From Rostratula benghalensis (taxonomy: Eukaryota > Chordata > Aves > Charadriiformes > Rostratulidae), in the NCBI GenBank assembly GCA_013399305.1, contig VXAI01000013.1, positions 5,825,136 to 5,889,135 of the forward strand: a stretch of DNA of 64,000 nucleotides. The letters are read 5' to 3'. Shown here in pieces: positions 15,101 through 30,100 of the stretch. The notes under the pieces were generated by a model, which had not been told where the DNA came from, did no database searches, and saw only the letters and a program-made list of their open reading frames with translations. Both the position numbers and the translations under genes were made by a program. Numbering within the stretch: position 1 is the first letter of the stretch; the number at the start of each line of letters is the position of its first letter.

Positions 15101-18100
15101 GTCACTGCAGTTTCTTCATCCACCTCTGTTTCCTTTTCATCAACTTCATCCTTTGAAAAAATATTACAGCCAAAGACAATTAAAGATGTTTATAGGTGCT
15201 GTACGCAGTTGAAAACCAAAACAGTAATAATACATTTTTTGTAGCTCCACAGATACAAGAGAGGCGAACATGACAGCAAGAGAGAAGACTATTGGTGTTA
15301 AAACATTTAACTGCAAGAAAAGGTATTCTCTTTTCTCTTGAAAATATTACTTATTTGCAATATAAACAACAAAATTCTGTCACAATGACTTTTTAAATAT
15401 TGTGTTACTTTCACTCTGTTTGAGAGACAAAAAGCACTCACAGCATTTATTCAAAAAGCACTACCTCCTTCCTAAAAATGAAATTGCATATGCAATACAC
15501 ATCAATGACAAAAATGGGTTTGCCATCAGAATGTCTTAGAGATTTGCACTAATAACCTGATACTGATTAAATTGTCATGCTAATGCAATTTAAAAAATAC
15601 ATTTATGTACTGTCCTTAAATCTGCTGGATCTTCAGCGTTTTCTGGAAAAGAAGATTTCAGGATGGTCAGCATGACTGTAACAGTTTCACAAGTTTCATG
15701 AATAATACCTCCTGGTCCCTGTTATGACCCTTTGTTTGCTGAACATGACTAATGATACTTTGAGAAAAATCTGTGTTAGGACTTTGACTTTTAAGGACAG
15801 ATCCAAAAGGAAAAAAATAAATTATGTGTCTAAATGCAATCAGGATTTAGGCAGGCACTGAGGATCTAATTTCAAATCCTTTTGTCCCCTCTCCAACTTT
15901 CCCTGCCCTGAAGCAAAATGTGTAATGTGGAAGCATCTAACTTGTTCAAGCAGACATTTTCGTTTTGACCTAGAGACAGTAAGGTCGGCAACTCTGAAAT
16001 CTGTCCCCGTGTAGAACTGCACCAGAACCAAAACTGTCTTAGCACAACTCTGCCAACTAGATTGAGGGGCACTTTCAATTTCTGACGCAATTTGATTTGA
16101 TTTGATAGGCCCACTTAGCCCTAAGGTTGAAATGATAAAATACAATTTCTGAGGGATTACCTGATACAAATGTAGGGCTTTCTGAAGATACATTTACAAC
16201 ATTTCACGTTGTAAAATCTGTATTAGAGACTGCTAAAATCTTCATTGTGATATTTTCACCTGTCTCCTTGCTGGGACTCAAGAAACTCAGTTACAAAACA
16301 TGAAGTCTGCAGAGACTAGCATAAAAGCAACCAAAATTGTGTAAAATAGAGTTATACTGTAAAGTCTAACTTGAGTTCAAGAAATGACTCTAAGAATTAT
16401 GGAGTAACTGTTAAATTCAACCAGTAGCACACTGATAACAGACACACTTAAATCTCATTCTTCAGCACAACTACCTTCCTCCCTTACTTTAGTTTATTAT
16501 GTGCTAAGACCATTGGAAGCAAGCCCCAGTCACATTTCTCTTTAAACAAACTAGAAAGCCTAAAACTGTCTGACAGCTTTGATTCTGCTAAATGAACAAT
16601 TTTGTCAGGCTTCAGTCAGAGCTGACAATAACTTGATGTCCCATTTTTCCATTTAAAATTATTTAGGTGTATCCTGCAATATCCCTTACTTCTCCAGTCT
16701 TGAAGAAATAGATAGTGAGGTACCTCTAGAGTTATCTAGACAGAAATATAGCTGAAAGAGAAGTCTGAATATGCACATATATGTATGTATGTATGTATGT
16801 ATATACAAATGCAGATAATACATTAATTTGGTGACATAGTTCCTCAAATTTCCACAAAATATCAATTCAGTTTAGTTGGAATGTATGTATTTGAAATACT
16901 CTCTTAAAAATAAATGAATGTTATACCTCATACTCTTCAGTTTCATTCAGTTCAGGAATGAGATCAGCCTCTATAAAACAAAAATACATACCACATCATC
17001 CAACATTTTAAATTCACAAGGACTCAACTGATTAGTTAATCCATTTATTGAGACCCAGTCTAAGATGTTTCATAGGATTGTGTTTGGAGAAGTGGCTAAC
17101 CACCTGGGTTGAGGACTAGCTCGTACAGAGAGGACAGGTTCAGCCACAGAAATTTTACCTGACTCTAATTTGATACTGCAGCATATACTGTATATGCACT
17201 AAGGAACCATATCCTGGCCAGGGAGAACCAAGTTCACGAGAGTATTTTCTATGACAAAGTAAAGTTTAATGCAGAAATATAAGAGAGAAAAAAGGGAAGC
17301 CTGGGGAATCAACTATTTTTCTACATTTATTCCAAAATCTCTGAAGATATTCTTGTAAATGACCTGTTCTATAATTTTCATGCAGCAAATTCTTCATTTG
17401 TGCACCCAGCCTTGCAGTCAGGTACTAGCAAAACAGCCATGCCATCATTGTCAGCATGCAGTAGGCTGCCTGTCTCTGTCAGACCAAAGAGACGCACCCT
17501 TCCTAGATCTCCGTGCTAAAGACCTTTTCTAAACTCCCACTCCACTTGGGTCTAATGTAAGAAAGTGAACCTGGTTGTTTCGAGCACTCTGTGAAGAACT
17601 ACTCTAAAGGCTTTTAAGGCCTTCCCACTTGTCATAACTGAAAAACAGTTGAAGGGGGATCAAGAAATGAATCTCCTACAGCCCAGGTGAGAATCCTTCT
17701 CTCTAAGTTTAGAGGTAGTCTCTCACCTTCTTTCTCTCTGTCTTTTTGGACAAATACAGTATTGTACTTCTGATGATGGCCAGCAAGAGAGGTTTTAAAG
17801 CAGGTTGCAAGAAACCTACAAATCTCTGACAGGAACTGGCAAAGGCCTCTAGTGGCGAAATCTAATAGCCTTTCCACAGCATTAACTCATCTTATTGCTC
17901 CTTTGGTCTCTAGAAAGGTCCATTCCCTTCCTGAATCTTTCTAAGGCTTCCTTCTAAGCAATGTTCTAGTGCTCAGTTTGCACACCAGCGCTAGCACATA
18001 TTCTGAGCTACACTAAGTGAAAATGCCAGTCTCTTCGCCTGGGGAGCAATTCTAAGAATAGCATCCCACAGAACGCCGTGTCTGCATTTCCTCCACAATT

Positions 18101-21100
18101 CCCACATGAAGCTTTCTCAATACACTAGGAGGCAGATATCATCTTTATACTTCTCATTTCTGCAAAGTCAGATGGGGATCTATGACTTAATTTGTGCTCT
18201 CTTTGGTCTATCTATACCTATCTTTCAAAACAAATTGAGACATATATTAAACACAACATACATTAGATACCATTTATCATACCAATAAGCTCAAACAGTT
18301 TTATTTGTAGATTACAGAACACAAATTTTGACTAAACAATCCTGCATAAAAGTTAACTGTTCTTTTGTAACATAAGTTTATAAATCATCACGTACAGAAT
18401 TAACCTTTCATTAAGAAAAGAGAGAAAAAACATCTTACCTCTGAGTCCTGGAAGCCTAGGAGGCTCCGGGGCAGGGTAGGGGGGGGAGCGGAAGGGAGGA
18501 AGGGGTGGAGGAGATAATGATATTCCCTGGCTTCTCAATGATATAAATCAAACATTGTAAACATTAATTTGACAACCTTTCCACAGTAGACCCACAGCAT
18601 GTGTTATGCACTCTAGACTTCTCTGCAAAGTATTTTCAATATAGAAAAATGCCACCTATTAATTCTGTGGTCATTGTTCTTGAGTTGAGGTTAAATTAGA
18701 CTTAATCAGAGAAATAAAATGTGTTGATTATGCCACAATAGATTACATGGCATGTGCCCACAAATTCCACCAGTAGAAAACTACAGTTTCTTGCCGTTGT
18801 CTTCATGGAGAGGCATGAACATATACATATATAGANNNNNNNNNNNNNNNNNNNNNNNNNNNNNNNNNNNNNNNNNNNNNNNNNNNTTTAAATTTTGTTG
18901 GTCACAGACAATGTCTTTTTCAAAAGCATCAGAGACACACTTATAGAAGTTCTGTTAATCCTTTTTCTGAGTTTTTGATTTGACAGGAGATTATAGAAAT
19001 CTGCTAACATCCCCCCAGCCAAGAAGAACCGCCCCCTCCAAAAAAGAACCCATTGATGTAGGTTGATAAACAAGGTTATTTATTTTTTCTGGAACCACAT
19101 ATTATTCTATAGCTTACATATTAAAATAAAATAATTAAATTATTAGTTAGAAAGTTCTGAAGAGGTCTTTCATAGTTGATTTGAATAGCAGATGAATAAA
19201 TGATAGAGCAAAGCCAAAAAAGGTAACTATCTTGCTGCATCTAAGTTCAATGCAAATCTTTTAAAAAAACAGTCTGATTTGTAATTGTAGCATAATGTGC
19301 AGAACATAAACTGTTTTCTGGCTTAAGTAATAAATGGCAAGAACAAAAGTAAAGCCTGTTTTTTCTGATTGAACTAGTTTTCTGATTTCGACATTTATCA
19401 GTACAAAATTAGAAAATAGCACCCCCTAAATGAAACATTTAGGATATGCTTAGTGGTTTTTAGAACAAAAATCACTCACAAAGACAAGTTACAAAAAAAA
19501 TAGCATAGTTAGACCCTCACAAAGCATTGCTGACAGCATGAGCTGCAATGCAGGAGACAGCATTTGAGAGCTGTATCCCAGCAAGGGATTTTTTAAAACA
19601 CACACACTGAAACCTCCACAAAGGAAGGTAAGAGAGATATATTCTGATTTTTTATTTCCTGTATCAGCAAAAGCATGTAAGCAATACCGGTATTAACTGC
19701 ACAACAAACTACTGCAGAACTTTCTGAGCTATACAGATGTTGTCTAAAGAGTCAAAGCACCCATTTAGATAGTTGTTAAAAATCCAATTCTAATGAAAAA
19801 ATGCCAAATAAAGGCTGGTCTTTTATCAAAGCTGACTAAAACACCATGTACATGATTCCCTTCGTTTTCAATGGAGGCTGCATAGCTACATCATGCAGGG
19901 CATTTGATGACTTTTACTAATTGGAAATTAACTGGAAACAATTCTTATGTGCATGCACATCTGTGTATCACAAGACAAAAGGCCACCACTCTGAACAGCG
20001 TAGAAAAAGCCCAAAGACCAGAGGTTTCAACTACGACCATTTGCCCAATGTCATACCAGAACTCCTGAGGACTCCACAAACTGATGCAGAGAGCACAGCC
20101 CAAGAGAGGTCTTTCCTCCTAGGAAGTACTGCTGAGAACAAGAGGGTTTAAGCCTGGTCTGTGGATCACCTGGAGCCTGCAGAGCTCTCTCTAACCCAGA
20201 AAGGCTGGGGAGAAAGGATGAAAAATACTCTCTCTTGAAAGCATCTCAAAAGGAAAAGGGTAAAACAATGGTAGTGAGTTTTTTTTTGGACACCAGATTT
20301 GCCATGCACAGTGTACTGAAACTTCCCTCATTAAAAGTGGCCACTCCAAAGGCAGAATTCTTCCCAGAAAAGGGCCCATCTAATGCTTCTGCATGACTCA
20401 TCCCTCACTTTAGCTCTTAGCATAAAGATTAATAGATCTGGATATGACTGCAGTGAATTTCATCTTAATTAAACTGGCTTACTCAGAGTAATTCTTGAAA
20501 ATGAAAGTTTTAGCTTATGCTTTATACGAGTCAATTTTATTTCATGTCTTCATGGTGAAGATAACTTTTCTTTCATAAATTCACAAGCAGGAGCTCCAAG
20601 AAATCCCCTTTTGCCTCAAGATCTATAAAGCAGATCACAAAACCAATGTGATGTTATAGTTGTAACCAGCAAATTGCTCTGAACAAATCTTTCTCATTAG
20701 ATATCTATATTCTTATATCTCTGTTGCTTAATATTTGCAATATTAAAATATTAAATGTGAAAATATTTGCAACATTTGCATCAGTTAATTCAGATGTAAA
20801 TAATTAGTAAAAGTAAGTATGCAAATAAACAATATTAGAAATGAATGGAAGTTTTTATTTTTTATTTTAAAGTTATATCAAGGGTTGAGACAGCATCTGT
20901 AAAACTTTTTTACAGAGTGATGTATGCCCATAGTAATCATGATGATTACATGGTAGGGATTTTCCACTGAATTTATCTTATTCAAAACTTTCAGATGTAC
21001 TGCTGTGATAGTGTCAAAGTAAAAGAACAGGAAGTACATTTAATAACTTTGTGTCCATTTCTAATAGGAAGCAGCCCAAAGTAACAGCTTTTTTGAAACA

Positions 21101-24100
21101 CACACGAGGTATTCATTTTAGTATTTTACTATTTATTTTTAAAGTTCTCCCTTGTTTTGTTTTTTATTTTTAATTTAAACTATGCTTTAAACTCTTCATT
21201 TGACCTGACATAATATTCCTCAATTTTGAATGTTTTGGACAACTACAGAAAAAACTCTAGTTAGATCTGAAGCCATTACAAATTTTCAGAACTGCCTGAC
21301 ATTTGAAAAAAACCCAGGATTTTATAAAGTTCTGATATGTAGATTAATTATCTCTCCTTTTTACAATACATTGTTTGAAAACAAGAGAACTCAGGATACT
21401 AATATACATAATCTGATTTAATGCAACATTAAGGAGATATTAATGTTCAAGTGACAGAAAACACAAAAATACCAATTTCATTGTTATGCTAACCTGTTCA
21501 TATTACATATATATATTTCCATTCTTATGCCTCCTATGTATCCATCCTTGCATTGTATTTTCTCGTTTCTTTAACAAAGAGAAAGTAGTGGTCCATGTAA
21601 AAAGGCATGAGAATATCACTTAGAACTGCTAAATATAATATTCATTTTGCCAAATTCTTGTCTAAGACTACAAATCTCAGAGAAATTTCTGTTGATATAC
21701 TGGAAGGTGAAATGAGTTCCACCCTAACTAGCAGATGAAATGCTCTCTGCTGGCGAGCAGCTCTGAAGGAAAAGACCTGGGAGTCCTAATGGACAACAGG
21801 ATGACCATGAGCCAGCGATGTGCCCTTGTAGCCAAGAAGGCCAATGGCATCCTGGGGTGTGTCAGGAAGAACATGACCAGCAGGTTGAAGGAGTTCATCC
21901 TCCTCCTCTACTTTGCCATGGTAAGGTCCCATCTGGAGTACTGTTTCCAGTTCTGGGCTCCCCAGTTCAGGAAGGGCAAAGAACTGCTGGAAAGGGTACA
22001 GCAGAGGACTACAAAGGCCTGGAGCACCTCTCTTATGAGGAAAGGCTGAGGAACTTGGGTGTTCTTAATCTGGAGGAGAGAAGGCTGAAGGGGGATCTGA
22101 TCAACACCTATAAATACTTAAAGGTTGGGTGTCAAGAGGAAGGGGCCAGGCTTTTTTCAGTAGTGCCCAGTAAGAAGACAAAAGGAAAGGGGAACAAACT
22201 GGTACATAAGAAATTCCATCTAAACATGAGGAGAAACATCTTTGATTTGAGAGTAACAGAGCACTGGAAAAGGCTGCCCAGAGAGGTAGTGGGGTCTCCC
22301 TCTCTGAAGACATTCAAAACATGCCTGGACACATTCCTGTGCAACCTGCTCCAGGTGGACTTGCTTTGGCAGGAGGGTTGGATCTTCCGAGGTCCTTTCC
22401 AACACCATATCATTCTGTGATTCTGTGAGCTTGTCAGTATGCATTTCCAAAGCAAGGTTCTCATTCTACTGAAATGAATGCAAAGCCACTGCCTTGCCTG
22501 ACTTCCGCAGAAGCACAACAGAGATGTGGTGATCAGTGGCTGTATCTATCCCACTGGCCAGCTGCAGACTGCCCAAGACCCCATCATCCCCTTGCCAGGT
22601 TTGTTCCCCAGCAGCATTTGCTCACAGCTCAGTGCTCAGTGCTACCTGCAGTGCTGGCTCCGTGGTTACCCAGCCACCCAAATCCCTGCCTCTGCATCCA
22701 CCTTTCCTTCCAAAGGGAGTCATGGCACACAGCAGGGGGGTATGCAACTCATCCTTACAGCGGGGATACAACAGTACTAATAAGGCAATTTATCCTGTGG
22801 ATATTACCTACATGGGATTTTGTTTTGCAACATCTGGTTTTAGAGTTTTTAAAGCTCTGATGGCAGGACTGCACTGACCTGATCTGTCAAACTATTGTTT
22901 AATAACGACAATGCTACGCTGCTTATTTGTCATGCCAAGTACGGGTATGCAGATAAAATCTCAGCTAAGTATATTCTTCAAACACAAAGCCAGCAAATTC
23001 TGGAAAGGAAGTGGAGAAATATAGTACCTAAGAGGTAGATGAAGGATAAAGAGAAAAGTGAAATGTCAGGCAGAATGTCAGAAACTTGTCACAGCCTCCT
23101 TAGAAAACTGAAGAGAAATAGGAAAATTCTGGTAGATATTAGCACAAGACTCCAAAAATGCATTCTTAGCACTATGTGTTTGAAAGACATGGTCAACATT
23201 TACTGAAAATTTATGTGTACAATACCTGAACCTGCGTCCCCCTCCTTTAAACAAAAGCTCACTATTATAAGCCTATTACCATTATTAGTTTGTAGGTCCA
23301 CGTGGTAGAGATTGTCGAGAATCATATTCCTTCTCACTGTAAAGTAATGCGGTTCCCTTGAAGTGAAACACTGACCTGTTTTCCCAAGTACATCACAACA
23401 TGGCTAAGCACTTTGCTGTAGCTAAACAGACTTAATGAAGTGTAAAACTGAGCTTACAGAATCTGTAAAGAGGCAACAAGAATCCAGGCCCTTAGCCAAA
23501 AACACGGTCTCTTGCATGATCAGAAAGTCTTTGATTTTTTTTTTCCTATGATTAATTACCAGGTTCTTAGTTAAAAACACAGCTCTCACTCACTTTGATA
23601 AGAACTGTGTCTGATGCTAAAACTTCCACATAATTTAAGGAATTATTAAGGACGAGATCAAGCTCCATGCTATAGTTTCAAATTATTTCATATTTACCAG
23701 CAGGCAGAAGAAGTAAATCTGGCTGTGAAATCAGTAAGATTTGTTTGTTAGGCCTTTTGATTTTTTGTGAGGCAGCATTAAGAAGCAAGGGAATTCCATC
23801 ACCGCAAGTCCTTTGAAATCAAACTCCAAGTAATCATAAGAAATCAAATTTCAAAATCAGTTGATACAGACTTGTAAGTCATATATTCATTTTGTATTAC
23901 TTCTTTCCATGATATTTTGCCTGTGTGGAATAATTTTGGGAGGATGCTTGAGCTATAGAGAAATAATACCAAACAAGGTTTTATTTCCCTACATTATACT
24001 ACTGAAAGATACACTTGTGAGATTTGAAATCAGGTAGGTGTTTTTCAGAATATTCTTAGAGTTAAAAAAAAAAAATTAGCATGCAGTCTTTCACAGGTAA

Positions 24101-27100
24101 TGTTTACAAGGAATGGAGAATTACATCATGTAAAATATCAGTAGCAAAGAACATGCTGAAGGTTAACTGCAGTGATTTTGAAATTTCATTTTAGCATTTT
24201 TTGATTGTCGTGCATTTTAACTGGTTTGCAAACAAACTACTTTTTCAAATTCAGATTTTCAGCTAAAGGTGATCACTGAGATCAAAAGATCACTTACCTG
24301 TGTCTTCTAAAGGCATATCAACGATGACTTGGTCACTGTATTTTCCATATAGACCGTTAGAGCAAACAGCAACTATCTGAAGAACATAACTTGTATTGGG
24401 CAGCAGATTATTTAGAATAGCCCCCTAAAAGAAAAAACATGTTTAGTCATTTACTTGCAAGCAAATATCAAATATTTGGAAATGTTAATTTTTTCGTAGC
24501 ACATTTTTCACGTGAAACATAAAGCTCCTTTCCTCTGGGACTCTAGTGTATACTTTCTATATTTTACCATCACAAATATTTTTCAGTAGACTTTTAAAAA
24601 AATCTTGTGAATATATACACGGAGGATAGCAAACTAAACAATAATTTAATGCTGAACACTAGGTAATTAGTTTGGGCAACATTATCTCTGATAAATTATG
24701 AGCCTTTAAAGAGGGTAAAAGATCACATTAGTAAAATACCATGAAGATGTAATTAGTAACTTATAGCAGTAAGATTGTACTAAATTTTATTACTGGCTTC
24801 TGTAGGTCATTCTTTTCACACCAGTGAGCAATGAAGTACAGATTGCTATTAATTGACTAAGGGTTTTATGGCTAAAGAGTACTGAGATAGACACAGTCAT
24901 AGACTTCTGGGGATAGTACAGGCAAATCAAAAGAGCAGTCTGTGAAAGCTTTCTCTCTTCTGGGCAAGAGAGGCGTACATATTTATTTGTTTATTTATTT
25001 ATTTATTTACTTATTAAATTGTCTTTGTGGCTTCACAGCTGAAAAATGAAGTCCAGCTTCTGTAAGCTGCAGCCAAAGGAGTACATTGTTTTACTGAACC
25101 AGCGCCCAGCTACTCTTTAATCCCCTAAAATAATCAATAGCGAGTGTTTTGTCGTCACCCCTTTGTATGAAACTTGAAGAGTTTACAGTTACCAAGTCCT
25201 GATACCCATCTGTCAGAAACTCGTGCTTAGTCTGGTCTTCTCCATCCAACTGTTGATAAAAGACAGCAAATCTCTCAATTGTGGTGTCATATACAACTCG
25301 GGGTCTTTCCCATGTAACGAGAAGACTAGTGTAATTCTTTGGATCAGATTGGACATTTTCAGGCTCTGAGCTGCAAACTGAAAGAAACAAGAAAGGAAAG
25401 AACATGGTATTTATTAAATACTACAAATGACTCTACTAAGATCTTGAGTCACGTCCTGAGAAAAGTCATTCATGTGCCTCATTTTTAGCTTTGTGCTAAA
25501 ATATCTGAGATGCCATGTGTTACAAACAGAACTATTCTAACACTAGATTCTCAAAAGCAAGTGAATTTCAGGACTGAGTCCCTTTTCCTCCCTTTCTTAT
25601 ACCATATTTTGTGAAATTTTCATTTCCAGTTCCCAAGAAATAAAATGCAAAACATAAAGATTCAAATCTATGTCCTGGGAATGAAGAAAATCTCTATTAT
25701 GTCGTCTTTATGGATCTAGCAGAGTAGCATTAGAGGAGCTGCAAACTCTCCTACCAGCTATAATAGACTGTAATCTACAATAGAGTGGTTTTAAAGGCTA
25801 AAGATAAACCTATCACACTTGAATTTCCTCTCAAGGTCGTTTGAATCTTTTAGTAGTACCTAAAGATGAGACAAAAGGCAAATAGGAAGAGACTAAGAAA
25901 GGATTATATTAGCAGATAGTGATTTCATGTTATTATGTTTTAAGGTGCCATCTAGATACCTGCTGAAGAAGCCCGATGAGACTGTTACAGTCCTGGGCCT
26001 GGCTCCTGCAAACTGTCTTTGTGAGCCTGGAACCTGCACTCCAGGAGAAGCTTGGCCAGGCAGCTACTCCTGCATGTCCTTTGGCCTTGCCTCTCCAATA
26101 CTCAGTTCATTTTATTCAAGTAAGCTGAACACTTTGATACTTTTCTAGATATGTTTATAGATATCTTTTCTACAAAATGTTTATAAATATGTAAAGGGTG
26201 AGCGTCAGGAGGATGGAGCCAGGCTCTTTTCAGTGACAGCCAATGATAGGACAAGGGGCAATGGGTGCAAGTTGGAACATAAGAGGTTCCACTTAAATAT
26301 GAGAAAAAACTTCTTCATGGTGAGGGTGATGGAACACTGGAATGGGCTGCCCAGAGAGGTTGTGGAGTCTCCTTCTCTGGAGATATCCAAAACCTGCCTG
26401 GATGCGTTCCTGTGTGACCTGATCTAGGTGTTCCTGCTGTGGCAGGGGGATTGGACTAGATGATCTTTCAAGGTCTCTTCCAATCCCTGATATTCTGTGA
26501 TTCAGTGATATATAGGTGTACTGATTACCAGTATGCTACAAATTTACTGAAATGCTGCCATTTGTTGTTGTTTTTTTTTTTTTAAATTGCCCAAGTACCT
26601 GTGTGTAGCTTAAAAATAAAATACAAAGCCAAAGGTAGATAAACCTGTATGAAAAAATTATATTAGCAAAAAATCTAAATTAGTTAGCTGAAGCTCACTC
26701 AAAAGTGACCAATAAATTGTGATACACACAAAAAAAATTAAAGCAACATTGTATAAAGCTGCGTCATTCATGGCTGCCTTGGGTTTGGGCTGAGACGCCA
26801 TGGTGCTTTCTTCCTCTCATCATCCTCTCTGCTGGTGCAGAAACTATGTCTTCAAAAAAACCACTGAAGAATGGAGATGACTGCCACAAATGGCCACTCA
26901 TTTTCGGTTCCCAACTTGAGAGCACAGCTACTAGATTTGTTCTGATACCTCAGAATGAGTCCAGGGTTCCCTGATATTTCCTGTTATAAATCCCTCTTCT
27001 TACATCTTTGAAATTGTAGAGTTTTTGCTTGGTTGAAATGCTGGGAGTGGCTATCTGCCCCTCCCCTAGCTTTTGGGGAATTCCTTTCTTGTGTACTGAA

Positions 27101-30100
27101 TTTCCTTTCAAATGTGCTTTCATATGTACTGAAAAAGCATACTATTAACTGTATTTCTTCATTAACTCTATTTCTTCATTTATTACCTCATTTCTATTGC
27201 TTTACTTCACCTATTAAACTTGTCGAAAACCACCGATTGGAGTACATGAAATTCACTTTGAATCTTTCAACAATTTAATAAAGTCTTGCATATTGACATT
27301 ATTAGACGGATATATTTTTATTACAAACTTTTGACTTTTGTGTAAAGAATAACATTTTAGAAAAAAATAAGAAAATAGCTTTCAAGTTTCAGATTCTGTT
27401 TAAAACAAGCTTTGAGTATCTAGAAAAAACAAGCAAGAAAACCTATCTAGCTAATTAAGAAAAGTGTAGATCATTTGAAGTTCTCTTAAAAGAAGCAAAC
27501 TCCATGATATTACAACTCTTGGTGGACAATAGTGCATTTTCGAAATAGAGGAAAAAAATCTTGCCATTAACATTGTAATTTGTCACTTGAACACAGGAGG
27601 GCACTCAAACCCCAGTATTTTGAAAAACTCAAGTTCTTCTGTACCCAGGTGGGAAGTTTTGAGCAGCTCTGGTTTGAAGTGGTCAATGGAAAATAAGCAG
27701 CAATTTTTAAACATTTTCTTTTGTGTATGTGTGAGCTAATGGTAGAAGCATTTACCGTAATTTAGCTGAATTCTGTAGCTTACCAGGCATTGAATCTACT
27801 GTGCTATGTATCTGTCGTGCCATTTAATTAATTTTACTGAATTATTTTAATTGACATAAAGGAAAAACAATTTAAAAAATAATAATAATTTCAAGTAGTG
27901 TAGATTCCATTCCTAAAACTTGTTATTCCATCCCATCTCCACCAGATGGCAAAAAGAAATCATTAGATCAGCAACAACAATTCCCTTCTGAATTCTGAGC
28001 ATTAAAGCAGATGACTTCAACTCTGATTATTTTTTAATACATCAAAACACTCTTCAGCTATTTCTTTTCAAAGATGTTTAAATTATCTTTCCAAATTCTT
28101 TTTCATAGTTTATGTACTACGCTTCTCCCTGTCTGTACTCTTCTCTACTGTCCTTTTTCCTCCTTTCCTGTGTTTTTGTAAGTGAATTTGGTTCTGAAAT
28201 CTGACTGTATTCAGACTAACTAAGCAATATTATAAAACTTTTAGAGGTGGAAGATTGGTGTCTCCAATATTATTTCTTTCAATAACACACTGCTTGCTTT
28301 TCCAGATGGTTCTTCCAACTTTTTTTTTTTTTCCTTCAAGAAAAACTTTATCTTCCCTTGTGTTCTCCTCCTTTTGACACTTGGTGCTGTTCACCTCCTC
28401 AGTTAGAGACCTATTCAAGACCCTGCATTCAAGTCTCTGCTTTCCCCAGGTGAATACTCAGCTGCTGATTTTGCACATCAGATTGTAATAATGCACCTAT
28501 CTTGGCTTATTCTTCTGTGCTACCCTCATAACTTAGAAGTTTTTAATCTAAACTGAATTGCATCATCGGGGAGTACATTAGTCAAATCAATGTCAAAAGC
28601 TACTTCAGCTGAATTTTTGACAAAGAGACCACTTTAAGATGCTCAAATTTGGCTTATTCATATATATTTATATATAAATTTATACCTGGATTTAAGGTTC
28701 TCTGAGCTTGACACAGTTGGAATAAAACTAAGAGTAGTTCTGAGGCAGCACTGGGTAAGTCAGGGAATTTTTTTCCACAATTGTTGGTTTCTTCTACTTT
28801 TAGTTGAATCTGGGTTTGAGATATTTATCTTTTAAATCCGCATTTGCAAGTGTGTAAGCCATGAAATCACTTCATGTAGATTAAGATGTTCAAGGGCTTT
28901 TCAGGTCCCTGTCACAGTCTGTGGCAAAAAGTAGTTCTTCAATATTCCCAGTCTCCTCTGTCTCTCCAAAGGAGGTGGAGCAGCACAGCAGATATGTGTG
29001 CTAGGCTGACCTTGGCTGGCCACTAGGTGCCCACCCAGCTGCTGCTCTCTCTCTCTCCCTCCTCAGCAGGAAAGGTGAGGCAGTGGAAAAAAATGAGATT
29101 AAAAGGTTTATAGGTCAAGGTAAATGCATGGAGATTGCTCACCAATCACTGTCATCGGCAAACCAGACTTGACTTGAGGAAATGTAATTAATTTATCAGC
29201 AACTAGAGTAGAATAGTGAGAAACAAAACCAGAACTCAAAACATCTTTTCTCCACCTTTCTTTTCTTCCCAGGCCCAGCTTCACTTGTGACTCTTCCACC
29301 TTCCCACCCCAAGCGGCATCAGAGGACAGGGAATGGGGGTTCTGGTCAGTTCATAGTGCTTGGCTTCTATGGCTCCTTCCTCCTTATGCTGTTCCCCTGC
29401 ACCAGCATGGGGTCCCACCCATGGGATACAGTCCTTCATGAGCTTCTCTGGCCTGGATCCTTTCCGTGGGGTACAATCCTTCAGAAAAGATTGCTAGTAT
29501 GTGGGTCCCCTATGGGTAACAGATCCTGCCAGAAAACCTGCTCCTGGATGGGCTCATCTCCCCAGGCCATGACTCCTGCCAAGAGCCTCCTCCTGCATGG
29601 GTTCTCTGTGGGCTGCAGGGGGACAACCTGCTTCACCATGGCTGCCGTTGTGGATGGCAGGGGAATCTGCAGCCCCAGAGAAGGCTCTTTTCCCTGAGGT
29701 GTCACTATTGTGGCTCAGAGGCTCAGCCATACCCTGGAGTGGGGGGTTGGAGCTGCCTGGAACTGGCTGTTGGGGCAGCCCTGGCTGCTCTTCACAGAAG
29801 CCACCCCATAGCTCCTGCTGCCTGCACCTCAGCAGGGACACCCAGCACATTGGCTCAGGATGCTCTCTTGAGACAATCTGAGAAGGGTTCTAGCTAATGT
29901 ATGTCACCTGTGGTGAGGTGAAATGGGTACAGGTTTGAGTCCTTACCCCTCCTCCTGCAAAGTCTTTTAACTAAAATGATTGCCAAATTTTACATACTTG
30001 TATTTTGCATGGGAAAAGACAAATATTTTTTACCAATATATCTTGTCAGTGTTGAATTTTGAGAACCTATTGATTTTTTTGTTAGCATTACTGAATCCAG

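Larger units (their letters stand above)
16971..24297 (-). other. PTPRZ1: PTPRZ1 intron 10
   Basis: 7.3 kb. Holds the alternative-exon candidate (18439-18533), the assembly gap (18836-18886) and a CR1 fragment with RT remnants (21747-22428). The stretch 22430-22880 downstream of the CR1 has open frames on several strands but no family I recognise. The rest is AT-rich intron with nothing seen. Confidence 0.75.

Noticed and set aside
18752..18946. 64-codon open frame crossing the N run
   Set aside because: Seventeen residues are undefined; the frame is an artefact of unresolved bases.
21818..22420. 200-codon plus-strand open frame
   Set aside because: It lies wholly inside a CR1 element. The real CR1 frames are shorter and shifted, and the translation is that of decayed ORF2 and 3' UTR.
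29287..29881. several 74-136 codon frames on both strands
   Set aside because: They fall in the GC-rich repeat, where stop codons are rare by composition; all strands are open at once.
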